A stretch of 64,000 bases of DNA from Polydactylus sextarius (Eukaryota > Chordata > Actinopteri > Polynemidae): positions 8,953,501 to 9,017,500 of the forward strand of contig CM028920.1 in assembly GCA_016801845.1 (NCBI GenBank). Direction: 5' to 3'. Positions 12,766 to 25,001 of this stretch are shown here, piece after piece (positions within the stretch are counted from its first letter, which is position 1; each line of letters begins with the position of its first letter). A program made the position numbers and the translations under genes. The notes beneath the pieces were generated by a model, which had not been told where the DNA came from, did no database searches, and saw nothing but the letters and a program-made list of their open reading frames with translations.

Positions 12766-15700
12766 GTGAGGTATTTACAGAGGTATTTTTTCTCACCTTC
12801 ATTACCTTTATTTTTCAGCAGTTATGTTTTCACAATGCTAGACGTCTGTGAATACGTGTTTCCCCTCAAATGTCAAGAAGTTCCTCTAAGGTTTTTCTTG
12901 TAAGTGAGTAATATTGACAACCTCACTTTTGGGAGATATGACAGCTGATTGATGATAGTTTCAGACACATATACAGATGTTTCCAGGGGTTCAATGACTG
13001 ATAATTGTCAAGACAAAGAAGGGTGAGCACTATCAAGAAGTGATGCATAGTTGATTCTGGATCCACCCTGGAGAAATCAGTGGCCCATCAGAACTCATGA
13101 GTAATTTATGATCAACTGGTAGGTCCACAGTCGCCTTAAGGCACCCATCTGTCAGTGAAGAACAAACACTATGGAAATAGAATGAACTCAATTATCTATT
13201 AAAACAGCTTAATGCATCTCAATTTGGGCTGACTTCAGATGTTTCTCTCTGGCATTAGCAGTAAAGTCAGGAGGAGAGCTAAATTGGCTCCCCGTTCGCT
13301 CTGCATGCTGCAGCATCAGGCGTCAGTCACATGCAACAATAATGCACCTTTAATGCATTACTTTACTGCCTTAGTCATCAGTGAGCCAGAAAATACTGGT
13401 TCTATCAGAGCTTTTTACTACATCCTGTCTGCTTGGCTCTCTTCCAGTCTGGAAAGGTTTTCTCGTAGGTTGTGTTAGCAGGAAGTTGTATCAGTCAAAA
13501 TGTTGACAACTGGCTCCAGGATCACTTTACAGTATCATCACAGCAAGATATAACACAACATACTGTAACATATTTTGGTGACACAATATTTTAACATAAT
13601 GTCTCAGTGACAATGTCTACAATAGTCATCCCTCATTAATGCAATAATGTTAGTTGGTTTTCTGGATTCAAATTTGATCATAACTTTTAAATGCCTCTCC
13701 CATAATATGGCCATGACTGTTTTCTGTATCTCTATCGCTAATAAATGCAGATGAGTTGTGTTAACACAGTCCTCCATGTTGCACCCTCCACATCACTCCT
13801 TGTTTCTAGATTCCAAGCAGAACGGTGATGCTGCCTCAGCCGCTCTGGCTAATGAGGACTGCCCCACCATCGACCAGGTGCTGAGCCCAGATGAGAGGAG
13901 CCCTATTGGGCGTGGGCCGACCCGGGAACGCTACCAGCAGGACCGTGCCTGCTTCCTGCTCAACACCAGGGAATTCCGTGCCACAGATGGGAATGTGCGG
14001 AAAGGTACGTTTCACGCCAGGAGACAGATACATGAACATGCTCATCTTATGTAAACACACACAGCAAGATGCCAGGCACATACTGTAAACATGTATGTTT
14101 TATATGTCCGTTGTGCATCCGTTGCACATAAGAACACACAGTTACCTGCATCAGATTCAGAGAGTTAGGAAAGATGGGTCGGATGGGAGAGCACACAGAA
14201 AACTGACCGTGGAAGCCTCGATTACTGATAAAAGGCTCCAGTCACATCTAGCAGCAAAACATACAAACTCATACACAGACACACAGCCGCACATGTACAT
14301 ACACTCAGCTCGTCTGCTCTGCTCTGTTTGTTTCCACCTCTTCACATTCATGTTGTCTGTGTTTCCATCACCGCTTGGTATCATATTTTATTTTTTTTCT
14401 GTCTGACAGGATTTTCTGTCCCTCTACTTCTTTCCTTTTTTTCCTTTCTCTTTTTGCTCCCTCAGTCGTGTCTTCCATTTTTTCATGATGTGTGTGGAAT
14501 TTGTCGTGTGTCCCATATTGTCACGTTCATTCATGCTCATAAACGATCTCTGTCTTTCTCTGTCTTCTGGACTCAGACAGTTGACCATGCATTAATTTAC
14601 TTCTCGTCACTTCTGTTTCTCCCTCTCTCTCTCTTTCTCTCCTGCCTCACATCGTCCTTTTTATTTTGGCCTGTTGCCTTTAACCCCCGCCTCCACCCAC
14701 CCACCCCGCCTTCCTGTGATGATACCAACTCCACCCCGACCTTCCAACCTGTCCCACATTTTCCCTCCCTCTCTCCTCTGCCCCATCTTTAAACCCATGC
14801 CCTCATTCCCTCCCTTCTTTTTACCCTGTGTGCTCCATCATAACCCCCCGTCCTAAAAAAAAAAAAAAAAAAAAACCCTATGTGCATTATTTTCGTGCTC
14901 TGACACCTTGATTCATTTACTATTGCAATCTAACCACCACCACTGCCGCCAACCTGCACCAAAACACTCCTTCACACTCCCTCCAAACTTTCAACACCCC
15001 CTGTTGACAACAAACTAGAGGCAGCAGCCCTGGCACCCAGCCCAGACTCCCCTCTGACTGAGGATTGGTATAAGATGGAAGGGTCTCTGTTACAGCAGGA
15101 CCTCAATGCAAACTCCACCTCCTCCTGGATCAAACCATAGACCAGAGGTAACACTGACAAAAATTTAAGAAAATTAATAAGCCCATAATCTAGTCACCTT
15201 TTGACTGAAACTATCTAGAAATTCTGATCTGGCTCTCCGTGACACGGCATGTTTTGCAGCTGCACAACACTACACTAACACAACAGCCACTTTGACATGA
15301 CACAGACGCAGCTGCATACACTACGCATGACTGACAATACACACCAACGTTTCCACAGTGTTGTGTCTACATGTTCAATGGAGTTTGAAGTGCCACCTGT
15401 GAAGAGGCTTCTCTGTGCCTTGAAATATACCATCATTATTAAATATCACATTAAAAACACTGATGCTAACAGTTGAGCTAAGGTTAGGTTGTGCTTAAAT
15501 TTCAATATTAAGGTTGGGGGAATGAAGCGTTTTGAGGCTCATCATCTGACTTGTGAGGTATTTTATACGATAAAACCTAACCTCAGCCCAATATCTTACC
15601 TGCATACAAATTTGCCTCATAATTTTGTGAACTCAGTTACAGTAGCCAATGTACAAGATGTAAGAAAAAAAAAAAGAAAATGGGAAAGAAAATGGGATTT

Positions 15701-18700
15701 TTTTTGTGATATACATCCTTAATGAGTTGCGTGCACAAAATATGTGTATACTTGTGTGTTTGTGTCTGTGTGAGAGCTTAAAAGTTGCATACGGTCATAC
15801 GGTGTGGGAGTGTGCACGTGCAAATAACACCCGGCAGCTCAAGTGAAAATAACCCAGTTGTCGTGTCCTGTGTCAATAACTACTAATTAATAAAAACGTA
15901 CACTGAAGAAGACTGAACGGGAACAGTGGGTCACGTTGTTGTCTGATGTGCCTCTGTGTTGTTGTTGTCTCTCTCTTCAGGTTGTGTCATATCACGCGTG
16001 TGTATGTGGGCTTTTTCATTCTTACATGTTATACACTGTGTCTCTGTCCTCTCAATTGCCGTCTGAGTGTTGTGTTTGTGTTGTCGTGTGTGGCTTAATT
16101 ATGATTTTTTTTCCCCTTCTACTGTGTTTATTCGTGCTGCTCCCCTCCCCGTCGACCTCTGCCTTGGAAAACAAAAGCACATATTGAAACTAGAAAAGTT
16201 TTTGCTCTGAAAAACTCATTCTATCTACATTAGAACGTATAAAAACATATAATATGTACATGTACTCATGCACTGATTAAACTGACAAACTCTTCAGCTA
16301 TTCACTGAATAGCACCATCAGTTGTGCATGTTCCATTTCAGACTCAAAGACGTGCGTACGTGTATGTACATATATCTGATTTTATGTAAAAATCAATTGA
16401 CAGGTCTTGATTGGCGCACACAGTTGTGATACTGATTGCAGTCTTGTATGACAATCATCTCTCCAAGGCCCAAGGTCATTAGGGTCACTGGGAGCCATCG
16501 AGGTCAAGGGATAGTACCTCTTGAGACATGCCACGCTGGAAACAAGCCAACAATTTCTAACTGTTACCGCTCTAATGTGCAACCTCAGCTTTGTAAACAA
16601 AGCAAGCCGATTCATAAATCGGTCATCGTGATGCTGATTTACAAAATATTGTGCCTGTGAGCGTGTAATGTATCTGAAATACTATTCCCTAGACCATGTA
16701 ACTGTGCTTTCAGTGCCTAGTGTAGTCCAAAGTTCAGCACTTTTTTTTTCTTTTTTTGTATTTTGCACTGTTGAGTCCTGGATAGAAATCAAAAATCTGC
16801 ACTCGGTGACTGAAGCACTTACAATTACTTACTGACCAGACAGTCAAACGCTTTGACACATATGATCGAAAAGCGGCTACACGCTGTCTAAGGTAAGCGA
16901 GCCTTTAGCTGTCCGAGCTCCTCACTTAGAGGTCCCTGACGTTGCTTCAGTTTCAATGGTTTTTATGTATAAACTGCAGTTTAAGTGCTACAGAAATCCC
17001 TCTTTAAAACAAATCAGGAGTCAGTTGAAGAAAAACAAGTGTCGAAAGATTACACACAGAAAGATTGTGCATTTACATAGGCTGGGGATCTAAAATGGCC
17101 CTTGACAATTTCTTAGTCCATATTAATGTTTGAAAATTTTGATGTGTTGTTTTATTTGTGAGACTTGATGCACATTTAAGTATATAGCAATTGATAGACA
17201 CAATTATGTCCACAACTGTTTAAATACATATATACAGTCGTATAAAATGCTACAATTGGTCAAATAAATGATGTCGAATCTAAGAAACAAACAAGGTTAA
17301 TGTCCGCTGATAATAAACGTCCTCCTTCTTGTTTTTAAAGAGGGATTCCCGTGCTGTCTAAAACTCATTCTTGTGTGCTTAAGTTGTGATTTATTTCGTA
17401 GATAAGATGTCTTTGCCAGCTTCTTTTTTTTTTTTTCCCTTTTATGAGCCTTTGCGTTTCTTCTCTTTGATTGTTGGCCATTTGACTTCCTACGCACCCA
17501 ATGCAATATGCATGGCTCACTAAGGTCAAACGGTCAATCACCCCGTTGATTGCTCACTCCCAATCACTCTTCTAGACCTTCTTCAAGGATCTCGGTCTCG
17601 TTGGTTTCTGTCTTTCTCTCTCTCTCCCTCCTCCTCCTCCTCTCTCTGCTCCTCACTGTTTGTTTACAGTTGTTTTATTCTTTAATTTCTTGGGTCTTTC
17701 TTGTGATTTATGTCCCATGTTACTGACATGGTGTGTACATTTCATTAAGTATTTTTTGTGGAGTATTGTGTGTGTATAGGATTAAGTTGTATTTATTTTT
17801 GTATTATTATATTTTCGTGTCGTGTGTGTGTATATATGTATATATATATATATGATGTTGTTTTTTCAGTTTTGTACAACTGTGCGTTATTGTTATTGGT
17901 GTTTTTTTCTTTTTTGTTTTTTGACTTCCCCTGTGTACTTCCTGTCTTTTTCATTTTTTAGTTTTACTCTCAACTGTCTTCTTTGAATTTGAATCATAAA
18001 GGAAAAATGACAACAAAAACAGTGAAAGTAATGATGACGAGAGTGGCACAAAAAAAAGTATGACAAAATTTAATGTATATTTGACCAATTTAACAACTCC
18101 CACCACTTAAAATTTTACAGAATTTCTGCATTGCAATTAAATACAATTTTGGAGGTTTAATAAGTTTTACACCACTGACAGAATATGAATGAATCTGTTC
18201 CTTAATAAGCTGTATTTATTTAGTAGGATTCATTTGATCCTCATCCAACATTTCATCCCACCATATTTACACTATCATTTACTATTGATAATTATAAATA
18301 AACTAGTTATTACGATAGATTGCTGGTGGATTTAAAAAAAAAAAAAATCACTAACTTGCCACCACAGGATATCGGTTGTTTATTTATCACAACCAGATTC
18401 TGTTTGAGTCAGTGGCTCAGCTCAGTGAAAATGTGTTTAATGTGGTAACACTTGTCAGTGTCCTTGTTCTCTTTTAGTCTAAACGTCCTTTGTAAAACTT
18501 GTTCTACATCGTCATGCATGTTGTAACGTGTGTAACAGTACCACTGTGTTTCTTACTATGTCGTCTCATCACAACTCTGCAAATATTCTTCTCTGTGCCA
18601 GATTTTTTTTTTTTTTTTTACCTTACAGTAGGAATAAAACATGATATGTATGTTGAACAATAAGTATGTAGGTACATATGATAAATATTTATGTCAATGT

Positions 18701-21700
18701 ATGAGAAGAATATATAAAATATTAATTGGAATTGAGCTTTAATGACAGCAGCTGACGTGCATACGTCTGTATGACCTAGATACAGAAAACAGGAGGATGT
18801 GGGATACAGTTGCATGTCATTTAGTTTCCCCAAAAGACACGTCAGATACTGTATGTATACTGTATGGGCACATTGTGGCTTCAGTAATGGTCATGAACAG
18901 ATCAATATATCTAATTATGGGTAACAGGAGATCAACCCATCTTTAACAGGCAATTGATCTCATGTAAGAATGATACAGTATGTGGCTGCGTCAAGAATAG
19001 CATCTGAAGAGTCAGCAAATTCTGTGTGTCCAATAGCAAACACATGAAAAATGTAAGGACACAGTAGCTAAGTATTTACTTATGGTTTAGTTTGTTTAAT
19101 GTTACTTTTCTTTTACTACTGTTGTTACTACTTTTCTTGTTAAACCGTCTGGTTAGAATATTTGCAGTTTTCCTCTCTATGTTCCTCTGTGTCTTCCCTC
19201 TCCATAACCTTATCTTTCTGTGATTAACACTCATTCTCCATCCCATCCCCAGGCCGCCACTGCAGTGCAGAAGTGTAACTAAAGTCTGACTGTAGGTAGG
19301 TACGTACTCCCTCTATAGTGTAAATTAAGTGTGACTTTGGACAGGAATTATGTCATCACTGAATACAGTGACAGCCAGACTCACAATTTCCCTTGATAGA
19401 CAATCCCAAAGCACAAAACCCCTGTTGGTGTTGCTGTAAATATAGTAGTTAGCACAGAGAGGAGGCAGCTAGCAGACCGTGACAGACTGCAGTGGCTGAG
19501 ACATGATTACCTTTACACTACAAGCATTTTATTTATTTATTTATTTTTTTTTTTTTATTGTCATTTCTGAAAATGTTCCCTGTCTTTAATTTCACCAAGC
19601 CTTTCTTTGAAACATCGAGAAAAAAAAAAACAAACGGATGCATTAATCAATGATATTGTTTCTATCTAAAACACCATCAGAACCATGTTACTGCCTGGTC
19701 ACATTATTCTTCATCAGTTTCATCTTCATCTAATCAAAGGATGGGGACGCTTTTTTTTCCTCCTCCACTCACGTCGCACTTGACAAGTGTTTCTAACCCT
19801 CTTAACTTAACATGGACAAGTAAAGGACCTTTATTCACAGCAACAGAGAAAACATGAGAGCCAGTATGTAATTCTACTAAAACATAAGCGATTGTACATT
19901 TAGAGTTTTACACACATGAAACATAGTGTTTTCTCTCTTGATCAGTGTTTCATGATGTATTTTCCTTTTTCTTTTGTTAGAGCCAAAGTAATTTATTAGT
20001 AGAATCAGACTAAAATAGTTGGTCGATATTTAACTGAATAAAACTTGATCAGTCCAGTTGCCTGGAACTTTATGATGATATCTGAAATATTATACATGTA
20101 AATACTACAACACTTTAAATTAATTGGCTTTAGTTTCCTTTAAAGGAGATTAACACTATCTCTTAAAAACTTAATGTTTAATCTTGTTCTTTCTTTAAGA
20201 TTTGGCAATATCATAGACAAATGTAATGAAATGTTATGGGCACAAACACATTTGGTTTACAAAGAGGAAGCTTTTAATGTGAAAGAGCAGTAGTAGCAGG
20301 GTTGAAATAAAGGCTGACGCTGCAATTTTTTACTGATATTTAACAATTTATCTCGATACATTTGGTTGTATGAACAAAATTTTTTAGGAAGTGAACTTGA
20401 ATGAAAGCAGAACCACACCAGATTTGCCAGACAGTTTCCCAGAAGTCTTAGTGTGACACGCAGCCGTAGAAACCCAGTGAAAATGCATCATCAATATTTT
20501 ACTGAGTTGCCATCCAACTAATGTGCCTGAGCTAGAATAGAAGCTGGAATAGAAAAAAAAGGACTTTTATTTATGGTTGGCTCGAATGGTGCGAAATCTA
20601 GAGTGGTGGAGTTGGCCACGATGCACCAACAATATCGCTGTAAATGTTCATTTCAGCAGGAAGGCACAAAGGGTGTCATACTGCACCAGTGGGTGTTCTT
20701 TGTTGTCTGACTGGGGCCTCGTAATGGTTGGAGTTTGACACACTAATCCACATAGAGAAATTTTGTCACATTGCATTGGCCTTGCAGGTTCGTGTAACAC
20801 TTTCCTTAAAAAACAGTCAGACTCCACCCTTTATAGGTCAGTTAGCCATTGTTGGGGCAGGTACCTGCTACCTACCAATGGTGTTTTCCACATCACCTGA
20901 TGCAACAACACTCTGTCAGCACAGCAGCACCTTCTCTGTGGCTGTTACAGTACAGGGGGAATTCAATGTCTGCATGCTGAATTATACACTGAGAATACAG
21001 TGGGAAAGGACACATAGGTCATTTTTATTAGCTTTTCAGTTAATTGGCTCCTGTAAACCTGCATGCAAATACCATGCACACTAATACTAGTACATGCGAT
21101 TTTTGTCAAATAAACTTCTCTTTCTTCCTGTGTCATTTCCCACTGCACACAAAATGTGAACTACAGGATACGATTACCGGGGGATAGGAAGTTTATTTAT
21201 TTATTTATTTATTTATTTTTAATGTGGCAGGGAGGACATTTTTGTGTTGGCCATTTGGAGTTTACAGAAACAGAAAGCGAATAACAAATGTGCCGTTTAT
21301 GAAGTGCCATGCGACACGATTGATAAATATTCTTTGTAATTTAACTGAAGCTTTTGTTTTTCCAACTAAAACTTCATATGGTCAACACCTACACTGTATC
21401 AGTGATATCTTGAGTATTTGCTACCGTGTGTTTGTGTATAACTATATAGTTTTTGGCCAAATGTTTGTCTAAAACACCTCAACATTACGTTTCATGTGCT
21501 AAAATGTTGGGTGCTTTATTCAATGAGGGCCTATTGTAGGTGTTACATTTCTTAATATCTAATAATAGTTTTGCTTTTCTGTTTTGAAAAAAAAAAAAAA
21601 GACATATCATAACTCGCATTTTCTTGTTTTGTCTTGTCTGTCTTGTCTGTGTCTGTCCCCGTCTGTCCTTTATATGTCTTTATGATTTATCAACATTTTC

Positions 21701-22133
21701 ACTTCCTTTCTTATCCTTAATTTATGCTGTTTTGTGCCTCTTTTTTCCGTTTTGATTTCTTTCCTTTTTTTTTTAACATCACAAACTTCACATTCATGTT
21801 TAAACACAATGTAACCTTCATAACAAATCACCTGAATCTGTGAAATGTCTCGACTATGATTTATTTTTATTTCTATTTTTATTTTATTTGCTTATGATAT
21901 CAAAACAACAATAATATAAAATCAAATGTATTCATCAATATTTTTTTTTTTATATAAAAAATTATATTCTTCTTAAAGCAACGGGTTACGAGAAATCTCG
22001 AAGCCTCAATAACATATCGGGAATGGCTGGGTCATCGCTGCGGCTTGCTCCTATCACTAGTCCTCCCTTTGAAACATATGAGGCCCCGGGACCACTGCGC
22101 CGCTGCCGTTCCCCTATCCCCTCCATTTTGTAA
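11784..22133 (+). CDS. KCNC3: KCNC3 (Kv3.3) voltage-gated K+ channel, 5'-truncated gene
   Basis: Pore-forming subunit of a fast, high-threshold delayed-rectifier K+ channel of the plasma membrane (Kv3/Shaw family), which supports rapid repolarisation in fast-spiking neurons. Coding exons: 11784-12765 (S1-S6), 13810-14004 (cytoplasmic tail), then alternatively 15019-15140 or 21979-22133. All junctions fit in phase: the core exon ends with one base of an Asp codon, and the tail exon ends with one base completed by either 3' exon. Kv3.3 rather than Kv3.1, 3.2 or 3.4 is supported by KKKNKHIPRAPQPGSPNYC after S6, CPLAQEEIIEINR at the exon end, ALANEDCPTIDQ and DRACFLL in the next exon, and a DLNAN-type terminus in one alternative end. 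The T1 exon is outside the window. Teleosts often carry a and b copies; which one this is cannot be told. Confidence 0.93.
12766..13809 (+). other. KCNC3: KCNC3 intron between core and tail exons
   Basis: A 1,044-bp intron bounded by gtgagg and tttctag. Nothing else is recognisable in it. Confidence 0.85.
13810..14004 (+). CDS. KCNC3: KCNC3 exon 3: proximal cytoplasmic tail
   Basis: A 195-nt exon between tttctag and G|gtacgt. With the G carried over from the previous exon it encodes a tail of about 65 residues that includes ALANEDCPTIDQVLSPDE, a Ser/Pro/Arg-rich stretch and RACFLLNTREF, and ends in NVRK plus one base. The order (acidic DCPTIDQ block, SPDERSPI, DRACFLL, then G-N-V-R-K) is that of the Kv3.3 tail. 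The SP motifs are plausible phosphorylation sites. The following exon is chosen alternatively. Confidence 0.93.
14005..15018 (+). other. KCNC3: KCNC3 intron, pyrimidine-rich
   Basis: About 1.0 kb with long C/T-rich tracts (14380-14850) and a run of 21 A at 14855-14875. Two open frames across the C/T-rich tract are low-complexity and are not called as genes. Confidence 0.7.
15019..15147 (+). CDS. KCNC3: KCNC3 alternative 3' coding exon A (ends ...WIKP)
   Basis: After an acceptor aactag the frame continues from exon 3 (carried G plus AG gives Glu) for 39 further codons. It reads AAALAPSPDSPLTEDWYK, then a segment with QQDLNANSTSSWIKP and stop TAG at 15138-15140. The DLNAN...W-I-x-P ending is the same type as the principal mammalian Kv3.3 C terminus, which supports both the gene name and this exon. 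Seven bases after the stop there is a good donor, CAGAG|gtaaca (15148), so the exon may be spliced onward to a non-coding 3' exon rather than being terminal. The acceptor has a weak pyrimidine tract. Confidence 0.85.
15148..19252 (+). other. KCNC3 intron or 3' flank between alternative exons
   Basis: About 4.1 kb without a supportable exon. It holds a TG/TA microsatellite (17822-17854) and homopolymer runs. An AATAAA at 15889-15894 could serve a short transcript ending after exon A if the 15148 donor is not used. Confidence 0.55.
17822..17854. repeat. TG/TA microsatellite
   Basis: Short TG run passing into TA units. Confidence 0.9.
19253..19299 (+). other. Candidate small alternative KCNC3 tail exon
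   Basis: A pyrimidine tract and acceptor (catccccag) at 19252 are followed 43-47 nt later by overlapping donors (gtaggt at 19296, gtacgt at 19300). If joined to exon 3 the frame reads GRHCSAEV and then stops at 19276-19278. If joined after exon A it would be untranslated. The splice signals are clear in the sequence, but use of the exon is inference. Chance signals of this quality do occur in introns. Confidence 0.35.
19300..21978 (+). other. Non-coding stretch between KCNC3 alternative ends
   Basis: AT-rich sequence with a TTTA microsatellite (21193-21216) and homopolymer runs. No exon with protein-like content was found. The open frame at 20728-21084 has no recognisable domain. Confidence 0.6.
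21193..21216. repeat. TTTA microsatellite
   Basis: About six TTTA units. Confidence 0.9.
21979..22133 (+). CDS. KCNC3: KCNC3 alternative 3' coding exon B (GYEKSRSLNN...SIL)
   Basis: After acceptor cttaaag, the carried G plus CA gives Ala, followed by 50 codons and stop TAA at 22131-22133. It begins TGYEKSRSLNNISG and ends RRCRSPIPSIL. This is the conserved alternative tail shared by Kv3 paralogues: GYEKSRSLNN and RSPIPSIL also end the Kv3.1b form. The block is Ser/Arg-rich and a likely phosphorylation and targeting region. It lies about 7 kb downstream of exon A, so the two C termini are mutually exclusive 3' ends. Terminal hydrophobic SIL resembles a PDZ ligand (inference). Confidence 0.93.
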
Positions 22134-22423
22134 CAGAAACGATGGTTGTAATTGGATGATAGGAGACGTAGTGGATTAGCTATGGACTGATCGCACTGAA
22201 GCCTCCATTTGGATCATACACCGTGCAAAAACAAAAAAACAAAAAAACAAAAAAAACACAATAGCAATAACATAAAGTGAACTTGAATGTAGAAAGAATG
22301 GCCTCTTGTCTTGTGAATCCAATGGTTTATGATGCATGCGTCAGGTTAGCTGATGGGGTCAAATACGAACTTTAGTTTTAAATACACATGGTTATTTTAA
22401 ATTATGAGCAGAAATGTAAAAAA

Positions 22424-22438
22424 AATAAAATAAATAAA
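22424..22438 (+). terminator. Poly(A) signal cluster after KCNC3 exon B
   Basis: Three overlapping AATAAA hexamers lie about 290 nt after the exon B stop codon. They could end a short 3' UTR. The sequence is A-rich, so chance hexamers are possible. Confidence 0.4.
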
Positions 22439-22757
22439 TCTATATATGAATTGGTTAGTAAATAAAATAGTGTCGGAGGTTTTAAAAAAAAAAATGTGCA
22501 CAGTTGCATTTTAAAATTAAGTGTTTAGATGATCATCCATTTTTCTGTGTTCTGGACCAAACTGAGCTCACAACAATGTTCAGAGAAAAGAATATGAAAT
22601 AAAAAATATTTCAGTTCATTTAGCCAAAGACAAAAAAAAAAGTCACATTTATAGATTAGATTGATGTTGAATAGGTTTCTACTTTCTGTCTTTTGTGAAT
22701 ATTAATGTATTAATGTACAGTGTAGATATCATTTTGGTAATTGTTTAAACAAAAAGA

Positions 22758-22782
22758 AATAATAATAATAATAATAATAATA
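22758..22782. repeat. AAT microsatellite
   Basis: About eight AAT units. Confidence 0.9.
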
Positions 22783-23163
22783 AGAAAAAACAAGAAGTAA
22801 CAGACTAGACCTCTAAAAGTCTCACCATTTACACATAACTTTGAAACTTATTGTGATACCATACATATCACACAAAACTAATCAAAACACAATATTAGCA
22901 TCAATTTACCCAATACAAGTATCGTACCAGAAGAGCCATCGCAATAGTGAAGCCAAACATGACTTTTGGAAATTGCAGTTTTAAAATAGTTTTTGTTGTT
23001 TTATTACAGTGCTGTTAAGATTCCATATATGCAATCATTCCCTCAGTGTACAATGAAAGGTCTGTTCAGTCATTTTACTTGGCATGTTATGTAATATATT
23101 TATGTATAGATATCACCATGATCTTAAATGTAACTATAACAATCATAGGAAAAAAAAAAAAAA

Positions 23164-23196
23164 GTTTCATTACCGGTACCGGTACCGGTTTCATTA
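23164..23196. repeat. GC-rich palindrome inside 9-bp direct repeats
   Basis: GTTTCATTA occurs at 23164-23172 and again at 23188-23196 (the two copies overlap the palindrome edge by one base). Between them is CCGGTACCGGTACCGG (23173-23188), a perfect 16-bp palindrome. The surroundings are strongly AT-rich. Confidence 0.8.
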
Positions 23197-24967
23197 TATG
23201 CCTCAAAAATATTTAAATCGTCTTACATATCTACTGCCAGATTTTTATATTTAACAACAAAATGGACCATTAAGAGTATATAAGTTTAATTTCAATCAGA
23301 GGAGATGAGATTAGGTTAGCTGGAGTTTATTGGGACCATTACATTGTGCAACATGAGGTTCATGTGATTGACAGAGGTAGCTGATCTAGCGCCTGCTTGT
23401 TAATAACTGCCTTTAGCTAACAGACCACAACAATGTTTATAATTTCTATAAAATGTTACTTTATGCCCAGGAACATTCAAGGCCTTTATCAGTAAACAGT
23501 AACAATAAGCTGATTATATTTATATTTTCGTTTATGTTCTCTTTGTAGTTTTTTTGACAAATAGCTTGCTTATATATAACGCCGATTGTTAGCGACACCA
23601 AATGACCCTAATGTCATAGCTCATGGACCTCATCAGCCCAGTCGATTCTGTTTTCATGAAGGCGGATGGCCAGTAAAGTACCACATTTAGAGTGGTTTTA
23701 GCTTTTTAAGGGAAAAGATCTTTGGTTAACATGGTTAACCACAGTTGAGGCAGCTGAACACTTCACAAGTAGGATCACCTGACTGGCTGTATGCCAGTTG
23801 TGTTTTGTTTCTCAAACAGGAGCACAATTTACCGGAAATCAGATCTTCCGTTCAACATTTTGTGTAATGATGTAAATGATAGTGATAATGACTGAGTGGA
23901 CCTTTGAAGAAATGCTAATGAGGACAGTCGCATAAATGAAATGAAATATATTCTTGCAGGCCTACAACTGTTCAGAGAAATCTAAATGCAACAAATTAAA
24001 AAAAGTTACCACAACCTTTAAAAGTCAAATATGGACGTAATTAATTATATAGTTAAAACAAATACAAGCACTTTACTAACAATCAACTTACTAACTTTAA
24101 AAGCTTGCATGTTTGCAAATTACAGAACATATTATAAAACGCAAGTAAGCAAACTCAACAAGTGAGACCACCCCATTAAACATGTTTCTAACACAGGTCA
24201 ACATTTTCTAAATACTGTATGTTTTGCTTTTTTTTTTTTTTTTTTTTACCTTTTTTATGTTTTTTTTATTATATTTTTCCATTATTCTTTTTATTTTTTG
24301 TTTTAAATGTTTATCTCATACAGTTGCAAAAAATAATATACAAATTCCAATTAATTGAATGCAGGCTGTAGGTTCATTTATAAAAGACAATTAAAATCTG
24401 ACAGTTGTTGAAGAAAGTTTGCCTTTAATTATTAAATTAATAATTTATTTTTTGTATCTAGGGGTCGTCTTTAAATTGCCGTCATCTCGTAAAAGTAGAT
24501 CTTGTGTTGAAAAAGTTGAGCAAAAAAAAAAAAAAAAAAAAAAAAATAGAAATTAAAAATAATGACATATACACATATGCAATAAACATGCAATATTACT
24601 TTAATGCTGGAAAACATGCTGTGCACATACATATGTAAATATGCAGATCTATTTTTAATCCTAAAAACGCACAGAATTAGAAAGCATTCTACGTATAATC
24701 TTTAAATTAGCTGTTCCAGATCTAAGTGTTGAAATGTATTATGATGACATGAGCCATTTGTCTTGTTTTATTTCAAGTCAATGTGGTCTTACTGGTCCTT
24801 GGAGTTTTTTTTTTCTTTTGTTTTCTTTAAACTGTTGTGGCTGCCATTTTTAATTGTTTTGGTTTTGTAATGGTTTTATAATTTTTTTCACTTGTATTGG
24901 TAGTGTGTATTTCATTGTAGGGTATGACTTTTTTCTGTACCACTGATTGTTTGAAATAACATTTGTC

Positions 24968-25001
<34 letters not shown>

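Noticed and set aside
14328..14792. 154-codon frame, the longest non-gene frame on the plus strand near KCNC3
   Set aside because: Pyrimidine-rich intronic sequence giving Ser/Leu/Phe/Pro runs; no exon signals needed there.
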